NCBI GenBank assembly: GCA_023451915.1
Contig: JAEXXS010000003.1
Location: 1 to 5,155, forward strand
Origin: Pseudomonadota bacterium
GTDB taxonomy: Bacteria; Pseudomonadota; Alphaproteobacteria; Rhizobiales; Rhizobiaceae
Length of the DNA: 5,155 nucleotides
Reading direction: 5' to 3'
The notes under the pieces were generated by a model. The model was not told the origin of the DNA and did no database searches. It worked only from the letters and a program-made list of their open reading frames with translations. A program made the translations under genes and the position numbers. Positions 1 to 5,155 of this stretch are shown here, piece after piece. Each line of letters begins with the position of its first letter. Position 1 is the first letter of the stretch.

Positions 1-17
1 ATCAACGGAGACGACAA

Positions 18-335
18 ATGGCCGAAGACAAGACCACCAACGATATCCAGCAGGCTTTGGAAAAGCAGATCGCTGATATGCGCGGCGAGCTGAAGCGTCT
101 TTCCCGTTCGCTTGCCGCCCAGTCCGGCGAATTCCGGGAGCGTGCAGAAGACGCGATGGATGACGTATCGGGTCGGCTGCGGAATACGGCGCAGGCTGTG
201 CGTGATCGCGGACAAGTGGTGGCGGAAACGATACGTGAGAACCCCGGAACGGCGACCACGCTGTTCGGGACAGCCGGCATTCTCGGTATTCTGATCGGCG
301 TCGCCATCGGGTGTGCGCTTTCGGATCGCCGCTAA
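18..335 (+). CDS. DUF883/ElaB-like small membrane-anchored protein
   Basis: A 105-residue protein beginning with ATG, preceded by a good ribosome binding site (CGGAGA at 6-11, 7-nt spacer). Residues 1-70 are highly charged and look helical or coiled-coil, with no signal peptide. Residues about 80-101 form one hydrophobic, glycine-rich helix with Gly at 84, 87, 90, 94 and 98 (GxxxG spacing), ending in a short SDRR tail. This charged N-terminus followed by a C-terminal anchor preceded by ENPG is the pattern of the DUF883 family (ElaB/YqjD/YgaM). In E. coli, members of that family sit in the inner membrane and have been linked to ribosome association in stationary phase. The family match is by eye and the function is inferred. 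It appears to be transcribed alone, with a strong terminator hairpin about 70 nt downstream. The upstream context lies outside the window. Confidence 0.8.
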   Translation: MAEDKTTNDIQQALEKQIADMRGELKRLSRSLAAQSGEFRERAEDAMDDVSGRLRNTAQAVRDRGQVVAETIRENPGTATTLFGTAGILGILIGVAIGCALSDRR

Positions 336-403
336 AGTCTATTCTGAAACGTCCGGAACGGTTTTCGGAATATGCTTTGAGCAAGCCGATTGAAGCCGGT
401 TTA

Positions 404-451
404 AGGAAGGCCCGCGCCGCCCCCTCGCGCGGGCCTTCCTGCATCTATTTT
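404..451 (+). terminator. Rho-independent terminator after the DUF883 gene
   Basis: A perfect 14-bp GC-rich inverted repeat: the left arm at 404-417 pairs with the right arm at 427-440 across a 9-nt C-rich loop. It is followed within 7 nt by a short T-rich stretch (ATTTT at 447-451). It lies about 70 nt after the DUF883 stop codon, so it most plausibly ends that transcript and insulates queF. The minus-strand side has only a short T/A run (TTAA), so termination in the other direction is less convincing. Confidence 0.85.
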
Positions 452-570
452 CCTTTACGGCTGCTCGGCTGGCTGATAGTGCAGCGGCATCGGCAATTTT
501 GCCACCGGTCGCAGCCTACCCGGTCAAAACAAGGACAAGAGCCAAGCGCAATGCTTGTGCTGCGCCTATA

Positions 571-613
571 AGCGCGAAACTGGCTGCGCCGAAACTTGAC
601 GAAAGGCGCTTAA
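571..613 (+). promoter_or_regulatory. queF leader with possible SD-overlapping hairpin
   Basis: Just upstream of queF, GCGCC (586-590) can pair with GGCGC (605-609). AGCGC (571-575) could instead pair with GCGCT (606-610). Both use the bases that overlap or follow the Shine-Dalgarno stretch GAAAGG (601-606), so the leader could in principle modulate start-site access. The stems are only 5 bp with a long loop, and I do not see the consensus of a known preQ1 riboswitch class. Treat this as a weak structural candidate. A TATAAG at 567-572 resembles a -10 box but has no convincing -35 partner. Confidence 0.25.
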
Positions 614-1081
614 ATGTCAGAAAACACGATATATTCCGGCTTGACCCAACTCGGTTCGGCCACCGGCATTCCCACCTCACCTGAAGAAGCTGTCCTCGAA
701 AAAGTCGCCAATCCGCAGCACGGTACGCGCTATTGCGTGCGCTTTACCGCGCCGGAATTCACTTCGCTCTGCCCCATGACCGGCCAGCCGGATTTCGCCC
801 ATCTGGTGATTGATTATGTGCCAGACCGCTGGTTGGTGGAAAGCAAATCGCTCAAGCTCTTTCTGTTTTCATTCCGCAATCACGGCGCTTTCCACGAAGA
901 TTGCACTGTGACCATCGGCAAGCGTCTGGTCGATCTGCTGCAACCGGAATGGCTGCGCATCGGTGGCTACTGGTATCCGCGCGGCGGCATACCGATTGAT
1001 GTCTTTTACCAGACCGGCGCAGCACCGCAGGATGTGTGGATCCCGGAACAGGGCGTGCCAAATTATCGTGGTAGAGGATGA
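614..1081 (+). CDS. queF: NADPH-dependent preQ0 (7-cyano-7-deazaguanine) reductase QueF
   Basis: A 155-residue cytoplasmic enzyme that reduces the nitrile of 7-cyano-7-deazaguanine (preQ0) to the aminomethyl group of preQ1 using NADPH. This step precedes insertion of preQ1 into tRNAs with GUN anticodons by Tgt in queuosine synthesis. The catalytic Cys is C53 in [11 protein letters not shown], with the partner acid D60. The QueF signature E76-S-K-S-L-K is followed by FRN (87-89) and the substrate-binding pair H94-E95. These match the B. subtilis residues Cys55, Asp62, His96 and Glu97 with a constant offset of two. The length fits the short, single-domain (YkvM-like) class rather than the two-domain E. 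coli form. The ATG at 614 is preceded by GAAAGG (601-606). No other queuosine gene is adjacent. The stop codon directly abuts the 3' end of the opposite-strand tRNA gene. Confidence 0.96.
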   Translation: MSENTIYSGLTQLGSATGIPTSPEEAVLEKVANPQHGTRYCVRFTAPEFTSLCPMTGQPDFAHLVIDYVPDRWLVESKSLKLFLFSFRNHGAFHEDCTVTIGKRLVDLLQPEWLRIGGYWYPRGGIPIDVFYQTGAAPQDVWIPEQGVPNYRGRG

Positions 1082-1157
1082 TGGAGGCCTCGCCCTGGGT
1101 TTGAACCAAGGACAGGGGAGTTTGCAGGCTCCCTGCGTTGCATTCCGCCACGAGGCC
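1082..1157 (-). tRNA. tRNA-Cys(GCA)-like gene with non-canonical cloverleaf
   Basis: Read on the minus strand from 1157, this 76-nt stretch folds as a tRNA. The acceptor is a perfect 7 bp (GGCCTCG/CGAGGCC), followed by discriminator U and an encoded CCA. The D stem is 3 bp (GCG/CGC), the anticodon stem 5 bp (GGGAG/CTCCC), and the T loop is TTCAAAC. The anticodon region reads U-GCA-AA, which with the U73 discriminator and the TGGCGGA opening points to cysteine. Several features are abnormal. The anticodon loop has 8 nt (CCTGCAAA), with an extra C before U33. The D loop (GAATGCAA) lacks the usual G18-G19 pair. An extra G between T stem and acceptor gives a 13-bp stacked helix (7+6, or 8+5 with a U-G pair) instead of 12. 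It may be a functional divergent tRNA, a secondary isoacceptor or a decaying copy. The perfect acceptor and anticodon stems argue against advanced decay. Confidence 0.75.
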
Positions 1158-1220
1158 ATTGCCGATCGTTCCTAGAGCGCAGAACTTGCCGACCGGTTAA
1201 CGGCCTTACCCGAACCACAA

Positions 1221-1250
1221 GTATCAGGCAAGAATGTGAAACTTTGTGAA
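1221..1250 (-). promoter_or_regulatory. Weak candidate promoter for the tRNA gene
   Basis: On the minus strand, TTCACA (1245-1250) and TGATAC (1221-1226) are separated by 18 nt, giving a start roughly 57 nt upstream of the tRNA 5' end. The match to sigma-70 consensus is modest, and a second TTCACA at 1235-1240 makes the choice ambiguous. Confidence 0.25.
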
Positions 1251-1274
1251 CGCACGACAAATCAAGCGGGTCTA

Positions 1275-1303
1275 TTGTCCTGCCTTCCACCCATACCTAT
1301 TAT
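1275..1303 (+). promoter_or_regulatory. Candidate sigma-70 promoter for the lipoprotein/DUF924 genes
   Basis: TTGTCC (1275-1280) and TATTAT (1298-1303) are separated by exactly 17 nt. A start near 1310 would leave a 5' leader of about 36 nt before the lipoprotein ATG. The -10 box matches the consensus at five of six positions. This is the best promoter-like pair in the gap between the tRNA and the lipoprotein. Confidence 0.5.
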
Positions 1304-1345
1304 CTGTTCCAATCCACAGCGCCTGTCCATCTCGGGAAAAATAGT

Positions 1346-1534
1346 ATGAAACGACCCGGTATTGTCCTCTCTCTCACCTTGCTATCCGGCATCATCCTCA
1401 CCGGCTGCGGCGGCGCGGGAAAGGCCGCCATGGAGACCGGCAAGAGTTTTGACCGATTCGCCTGCTTGTCCCGCAACTTTAAGGGTGAGCCGCCCTGCCC
1501 GCAGCCGGATCAGGCTCCGCCGAAGGCTCAGTAG
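1346..1534 (+). CDS. Small putative lipoprotein
   Basis: A 62-residue protein with a type II signal peptide: MKR, a hydrophobic stretch (about residues 5-17), then the lipobox L18-T19-G20-C21. The mature part would be only 42 residues, start with lipidated Cys21 and carry Gly at +2 rather than the inner-membrane-retention Asp, so outer-membrane sorting is plausible. The mature chain contains two further cysteines (C40, C51), which could form a disulfide, and a proline-rich C-terminus. I do not recognise the family. Its size recalls entericidin-type lipoproteins, but the sequence does not clearly match them. The ribosome binding site is poor (GGGAAAAA at 1334-1341). The DUF924 ATG lies 48 nt downstream of the stop with no terminator between, so the two may share a transcript. 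Confidence 0.75.
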   Translation: MKRPGIVLSLTLLSGIILTGCGGAGKAAMETGKSFDRFACLSRNFKGEPPCPQPDQAPPKAQ

Positions 1535-1582
1535 TTACTGCCCGTGAAACAAAAGACTAAGAACCAGAAAGGGAGGCCAAAG

Positions 1583-2125
1583 ATGGCTATTGAACCGCAA
1601 GATGTGCTCAAATTCTGGTTTTCGCCCAAGATGCGTGAAAACTGGTTCACGAAAAGCGACGCCATCGACGAAGAGATTCGCGAGAAATTTGCAGCTGCGT
1701 ATGAAGATGCACGCAACGGCAAGCTCGAATCCTGGAAACAGCAACCGGAAAGTGCGCTGGCCCTGACCATTCTGTTCGACCAGTTCCCACGCAATATGTT
1801 CCGCGGCTCGCCGCGCTCATTCGAGAGCGACGGTCTGGCGCTGGATGTCACCATGCAGGCGCTCGACCACGATTTCGACCGGCAGCTTTCCGCCGATGAG
1901 CGGCAGTTTTTCTACCTGCCCTTTATGCACAGCGAAAATCTGGACCACCAGCGCCGCTGCGTGGATCTTTATGAAAAGCTCGGCGACCAATACTCACTCG
2001 GCTTTGCCCGCGAGCACCACAATATCATCGAGCAGTTCGGGCGCTTTCCGCATCGCAACAAGGTGCTAGGCCGCCCGACCACCGAAGACGAAGCCGATTT
2101 CCTCAAGGAACATGCGGGGTTCTAA
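1583..2125 (+). CDS. DUF924 family protein
   Basis: A 180-residue soluble, mostly helical protein of the DUF924 family, which is related to TPR-like folds and whose biochemical role is unknown. Recognisable family blocks are FWF at 11-13, W21-F22, LTILFDQFPRN at 61-71, LPFMHSE at 112-118 and H145-H146-N-I-I-E-Q-FGRFPHRN (to 159) followed by LGR (162-164). The conserved His, Arg and acidic residues in these blocks suggest a binding or catalytic pocket, but no reaction is established. I chose the ATG at 1583 because it has an excellent Shine-Dalgarno (GGGAGG, 1571-1576, 6-nt spacer). A GTG at 1544 would add 13 lysine-rich residues with no family support. It lies behind the lipoprotein gene and converges on the ScfR regulator, with which it shares no intergenic base. 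Confidence 0.93.
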   Translation: MAIEPQDVLKFWFSPKMRENWFTKSDAIDEEIREKFAAAYEDARNGKLESWKQQPESALALTILFDQFPRNMFRGSPRSFESDGLALDVTMQALDHDFDRQLSADERQFFYLPFMHSENLDHQRRCVDLYEKLGDQYSLGFAREHHNIIEQFGRFPHRNKVLGRPTTEDEADFLKEHAGF

Positions 2126-3538
2126 CTACAGCAGTCTGTAAGGCAGGATTCCCCGGCGGTCGTGATCGACCGCCAGCCTGCTTTTGAGCGGCGGCACGGC
2201 GCGCTGCACGCATTCCGCACGGTCGCAAATTCGGCATGAAACGCCGATGGGGTCAAAGGCCGACCGCGCCGTGATATCGAGACCATCCGCATAGACAAAA
2301 TCATGCGCGTAGCCCACTTCGCAGCCGAGCGCGATGGCATAGCGCCGCTGCGGTGCATTGAAACCGCCTTCGCTTTTCGTGAGTTCCGTGGCCACACAGA
2401 GATAGCGGGCGCCATCGGGCGTCTCCGCCAGCTGACGAATAATCCGCCCTGGCATTTCGAATGCCTGATGCACATTCCAGAGCGGACAGGCAGCACCATA
2501 GCGCGCAAATTGCAACTTGGCGGCACTGTGTCGCTTGGTGATATTGCCTGCGCGGTCGATACGCGCAAAAAACACCGGAATGCCGCGCTGGCCCGAACGC
2601 TGCAAGGTGCTGAGACGATGCGCGACCTGCTCCAAACTGGCCCCGAAGCGCGAAGCCAACAGCTCAAGATCGTGGCGCAGCTCTTTCGCCGCCGCAAGAA
2701 ACGTCTGGTAAGGCATGACCAGCGCGCCCGCGAAATAATTCCGCAGCCCGATCTTGCAGATTTCCACCGCTTCAACCGAACGAAAATCAGCCCGCTTTGC
2801 TATCGCATTGACCAGATCTTCCATTTCAAGTTCGGCGATCTGAAACGCGATCTGGAAATGGCGTGTGGAAGCAGGCGAATAAGGATTGAGATAGAGAACC
2901 CGCGCTTGCGCATCGAAGCGGCGCAGAACCGCCTCGTCTGCACCCGACCGCGCCAGCCGCACCCGGTGCCGCTCTTCCATATATTGCGGTAGCGCCACGC
3001 CGATATCCCTTCCGGGAATATCCAGATGCTCGGCAAGCTTTTCCGCAGCAACATCAATCTCATGCACATAATTGTCGATAAAATGAAAGAAGTCGCGGAC
3101 TTCCTCATAGGGCGCAGGTTCGGCGGTCGACGGCGCACGTCCGAGCTGGTTATCGAGGCTCGCAAGCTGTTCGCTGTTGCGCCGATAAGCCTGATGACAC
3201 GCAATCAGCGCATGGGCCAGGCCAGGTGCGTTCTGGGTGATCAGCTTCAGTTCCTGAAGGTTCGGCTTGTAATTGTCGAAGACCGGATCGGCCAGCGCCT
3301 CGGAAACCGCAGATAACAGCCGGTCATCATCGCCAAGCGAGATGGCTCCAATATCGATCTGATAGTTTTCCGCCAGCGCCAGCAGGACAGCCGCCGAAAC
3401 CGGACGCTGGTTATTCTCGATCTGGTTCAGATAACTCGTTGAAATACCTAGACGTTCAGCAAAAGCCGATTGGGTCGCCTTATGCTGTTCGCGGATTTCG
3501 CGTATCTTCCTGCCGATATAGAGCTTCTTGGGTGCCAT
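2126..3538 (-). CDS. pccR: ScfR-family short-chain acyl-CoA regulator (PccR-like)
   Basis: A 470-residue cytoplasmic transcription factor. Residues about 8-62 are a Cro/C1-type helix-turn-helix (IREIREQHKATQSAFAERLG, then the recognition helix ISTSYLNQIENNQRP). The middle (about 150-330) resembles the IrrE/ImmA-like domain but shows no HExxH zinc motif, as expected for this family. The C-terminal DUF2083-type domain contains C435-x2-C438-x4-C443 followed by QRAVPPL. This architecture is that of RamB (Corynebacterium), PrpR (Mycobacterium) and PccR (Rhodobacter), which control acetate, propionate or propionyl-CoA genes in response to acyl-CoA status. Divergence from pccB points to the PccR role, by inference. 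The three cysteines could hold an Fe-S cluster, as reported for mycobacterial PrpR. I chose the ATG at 3536-3538; a TTG 20 codons upstream would overlap the -35 box. Neither the chosen ATG nor an ATG five codons upstream has a clear Shine-Dalgarno. Confidence 0.9.
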   Translation of the reverse strand: MAPKKLYIGRKIREIREQHKATQSAFAERLGISTSYLNQIENNQRPVSAAVLLALAENYQIDIGAISLGDDDRLLSAVSEALADPVFDNYKPNLQELKLITQNAPGLAHALIACHQAYRRNSEQLASLDNQLGRAPSTAEPAPYEEVRDFFHFIDNYVHEIDVAAEKLAEHLDIPGRDIGVALPQYMEERHRVRLARSGADEAVLRRFDAQARVLYLNPYSPASTRHFQIAFQIAELEMEDLVNAIAKRADFRSVEAVEICKIGLRNYFAGALVMPYQTFLAAAKELRHDLELLASRFGASLEQVAHRLSTLQRSGQRGIPVFFARIDRAGNITKRHSAAKLQFARYGAACPLWNVHQAFEMPGRIIRQLAETPDGARYLCVATELTKSEGGFNAPQRRYAIALGCEVGYAHDFVYADGLDITARSAFDPIGVSCRICDRAECVQRAVPPLKSRLAVDHDRRGILPYRLL

Positions 3539-3568
3539 TTCGCAATTTCGCATTTTGCTGTTTGCAAA
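3538..3568. promoter_or_regulatory. Candidate ScfR operator: TTTGCAAA plus phased degenerate copies
   Basis: A perfect TTTGCAAA palindrome lies at 3561-3568. Reading left on the plus strand are TTTTGCTG (3553-3560), TTTCGCAT (3546-3553) and TTTCGCAA (3538-3545). The central GC dinucleotides fall at 3542, 3550, 3557 and 3564, a spacing of 8, 7 and 7 bp. TTTGCAAA is the core bound by characterised family members (RamB, PrpR). The block covers the predicted start site and whole 5' leader of the regulator, as expected for autorepression, and could also serve the divergent pccB promoter. Confidence 0.6.
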
Positions 3569-3598
3569 TTTATAACATACACAATTGCACCTTTTCAA
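3569..3598 (-). promoter_or_regulatory. Sigma-70-like promoter of the ScfR regulator
   Basis: On the minus strand, TTGAAA (3593-3598) and TATAAA (3569-3574) are separated by 18 nt (17 nt if TTATAA is used). Transcription would start near 3562, inside the TTTGCAAA palindrome, giving a leader of about 24 nt. This is the strongest promoter match in the window. Confidence 0.65.
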
Positions 3599-3617
3599 GC
3601 TTTTCTAGACGGCTCAC

Positions 3618-3651
3618 AAGCGCTTTAAGCGTTTCAGAAAATGCCTATCAT
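3618..3651 (+). promoter_or_regulatory. Palindrome and weak promoter upstream of pccB
   Basis: The interrupted palindrome CGCTT-T-AAGCG (3621-3631) is flanked by AAG on the left and TTT on the right. It sits where a -35 box would be expected for the -10-like TATCAT (3646-3651). No good TTGACA-type -35 element is present, so the pccB promoter may depend on an activator. Whether the palindrome is a regulator site is a guess. Confidence 0.35.
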
Positions 3652-3686
3652 ATCAGTTTCATAACCGACTTTCGAAGGCCGCAATA

Positions 3687-5155
3687 ATGCAGGAACTCCT
3701 AGAACAGCTCGAAGCCCGCCGCGCCGAAGCGCGTCTTGGCGGCGGCCAGCGCCGTATCGACGCCCAGCACGCCAAAGGCAAACTGACCGCACGCGAACGG
3801 ATCGAAGTGCTTCTCGACGAAGGATCGTTCGAGGAGTTCGACATGTATGTCACGCATCGCTGTACCGATTTCGGCATGGCGGAGCAGAAAGTGGCAGGCG
3901 ATGGCGTCGTCACCGGCTGGGGCACGATCAATGGCCGTCAGGTCTATGTGTTCAGTCAGGATTTCACCGTTCTCGGCGGCTCGCTGTCGGAAACCCATGC
4001 CCAGAAGATCTGCAAGATCATGGATATGGCGATGAAGAACGGCGCGCCTGTCATCGGCCTCAACGATTCCGGCGGTGCGCGCATTCAAGAAGGTGTCGCC
4101 TCGCTGGCCGGTTATGCCGATGTGTTCAAGCGCAATGCCGATGCTTCGGGCGTCATTCCGCAGATTTCGGTCATCATGGGCCCTTGCGCGGGCGGCGCGG
4201 TCTATTCGCCCGCTATGACCGACTTCATCTTCATGGTGCGTGATTCGTCCTATATGTTCGTCACTGGCCCCGATGTGGTGAAAACCGTGACGAATGAAAT
4301 CGTCACGGCAGAAGAACTTGGCGGCGCACGCACACACACCGCAAAGTCGTCCGTCGCTGATGGCGCTTATGAAAACGACATCGAAGCGCTGGAACAGGTG
4401 CGTATCCTGTTCGACTTCCTGCCGCTCAATAATCGCGACAAGCCGCCGGTTCGCCCGGTTCATGACGATCCATCCCGGCTGGAAATGCGGCTCGATACGC
4501 TGATCCCCGACAGCGCAACCAAGCCTTACGACATGAAGGAACTGATCCACGCGCTGGCCGATGAAGGCGAGTTCTTCGAAATTCAGGAAGCCTTCGCCAA
4601 AAACATCATCACCGGCTTCCTGCGTATCGAAGGCCAGACCATCGGCGTCGTCGCCAACCAGCCCATGGTGCTGGCAGGCTGCCTCGATATCGATTCTTCC
4701 CGCAAGGCAGCACGCTTCGTGCGCTTCTGCGATGCTTTCTCCATCCCGCTTCTGACCCTTGTGGACGTACCGGGCTTTTTGCCGGGCACCGCGCAGGAAT
4801 ATGGCGGCGTCATCAAGCACGGCGCAAAGCTGCTGTTCGCCTATAGTCAGGCGACGGTGCCGATGGTCACGCTCATCACGCGCAAGGCCTATGGCGGTGC
4901 TTATGACGTGATGGCTTCCAAACATATCGGTGCGGATATCAACTATGCCTGGCCGACGGCGGAAATCGCCGTGATGGGCGCCAAGGGTGCAACGGAAATT
5001 CTTTACCGTTCGGAGCTGGGTGATCCGGAAAAGATCGCCGCCCGCACGAAGGAATATGAGGAACGCTTCGCCAATCCGTTCGTGGCTGCGGAACGCGGCT
5101 TCATCGACGAGGTGATCATGCCGCATTCCTCGCGCCGCCGCATTGCACGCGCTTT
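3687..5155 (+). CDS. pccB: Propionyl-CoA carboxylase beta chain, 3' end cut by window
   Basis: 489 residues without a stop, running off the window; full-length family members are about 510 residues, so only about 20 are missing. This carboxyltransferase subunit moves CO2 from carboxybiotin on PccA to propionyl-CoA, giving methylmalonyl-CoA. The N-terminal half has SGGARIQEG (128-136) and [11 protein letters not shown] (starting at G165), forming one oxyanion hole and acyl-CoA site. The C-terminal half has [15 protein letters not shown] (360-374), the second oxyanion hole that holds biotin, then [11 protein letters not shown]. Asp407 in AYDVM matches the position where Streptomyces PccB has Asp and acetyl-CoA carboxylases have Ile, which favours propionyl-CoA. 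The ATG at 3687 has GAAGG at 3674-3678. A long antisense open frame lies opposite but is a codon-usage shadow. The divergent ScfR-type gene is the likely regulator. Confidence 0.97.
   Translation, partial: MQELLEQLEARRAEARLGGGQRRIDAQHAKGKLTARERIEVLLDEGSFEEFDMYVTHRCTDFGMAEQKVAGDGVVTGWGTINGRQVYVFSQDFTVLGGSLSETHAQKICKIMDMAMKNGAPVIGLNDSGGARIQEGVASLAGYADVFKRNADASGVIPQISVIMGPCAGGAVYSPAMTDFIFMVRDSSYMFVTGPDVVKTVTNEIVTAEELGGARTHTAKSSVADGAYENDIEALEQVRILFDFLPLNNRDKPPVRPVHDDPSRLEMRLDTLIPDSATKPYDMKELIHALADEGEFFEIQEAFAKNIITGFLRIEGQTIGVVANQPMVLAGCLDIDSSRKAARFVRFCDAFSIPLLTLVDVPGFLPGTAQEYGGVIKHGAKLLFAYSQATVPMVTLITRKAYGGAYDVMASKHIGADINYAWPTAEIAVMGAKGATEILYRSELGDPEKIAARTKEYEERFANPFVAAERGFIDEVIMPHSSRRRIARA

Noticed and set aside
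452..613. preQ1 riboswitch upstream of queF
   Set aside because: I looked for the compact preQ1 aptamer patterns and did not find a convincing match; only weak GC hairpins are present.
1082..1157. Integration (att) site at the tRNA 3' end
   Set aside because: No integrase gene and no second copy of the tRNA 3' end is visible in this window.
852..1290. Minus-strand open frames across the tRNA and the queF 3' end
   Set aside because: They run through the tRNA gene and are antisense to queF; the frames have no coding features.
1544..1582. GTG start adding 13 residues to the DUF924 protein
   Set aside because: The ATG at 1583 has a near-ideal Shine-Dalgarno, and the family begins close to it.
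2122..2775. 217-codon minus-strand frame overlapping the regulator gene
   Set aside because: Same strand but different frame from the ScfR regulator; the product is Arg/Ser-rich with no domain.
2303..2992. 229-codon plus-strand frame inside the regulator gene
   Set aside because: Antisense shadow of the regulator, with no ribosome binding site or recognisable motif.
3539..3598. TTG start extending the regulator by 20 residues
   Set aside because: The extension would begin in the -35 box of the best promoter and encodes a Cys/Lys-rich stretch not typical before the helix-turn-helix.
3699..5126. 475-codon open frame on the minus strand opposite pccB
   Set aside because: It is the antisense shadow of pccB, whose motifs are unmistakable. 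The translated product is rich in His, Arg and Asp and resembles no known family; such frames are common opposite GC-rich coding sequence.

Overview
This window reads as chromosomal DNA of an alphaproteobacterium of the Rhizobiales, most likely the Brucella/Ochrobactrum group. The evidence is moderately high GC, the protein sequences, and a propionyl-CoA carboxylase beta gene divergent from a ScfR-type regulator. No database search was possible, so the genus is an inference. No insertion sequence, phage gene, integrase or CRISPR array is visible. It looks like core chromosome, not a mobile island.

Left part (1-1157): a small DUF883/ElaB-like membrane-anchored protein (18-335) is followed by a strong rho-independent hairpin (404-440). 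Then comes queF (614-1081), the preQ0 nitrile reductase of queuosine biosynthesis. Directly against its stop codon, on the opposite strand, lies a tRNA-Cys(GCA)-like gene (1082-1157) with encoded CCA. This tRNA is unusual: it has an 8-nt anticodon loop, an altered D loop and an extra base pair in the acceptor/T helix.

Middle (1158-2125): an intergenic region holds candidate promoters in both directions. It is followed by a 62-aa lipoprotein (1346-1534) and a DUF924 protein (1583-2125), possibly co-transcribed.

Right part (2126-5155): this is the most coherent regulatory unit. A 470-aa ScfR-family regulator (PccR/RamB/PrpR type, minus strand, 2126-3538) is divergent from pccB (3687 to beyond the window end), the carboxyltransferase subunit of propionyl-CoA carboxylase. 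The regulator's own promoter is immediately followed by a perfect TTTGCAAA palindrome, the motif recognised by characterised relatives. Three degenerate copies at 7-8 bp spacing then run down to its start codon. The simplest reading is that the regulator senses short-chain acyl-CoA, represses itself and controls pccB. pccB has no stop codon inside the window, so its 1469 nt form an open partial CDS.

The best candidates for something new are the non-canonical tRNA-Cys-like gene and the phased TTTYGCAA array over the regulator's start site. Everything else looks like ordinary core genome.
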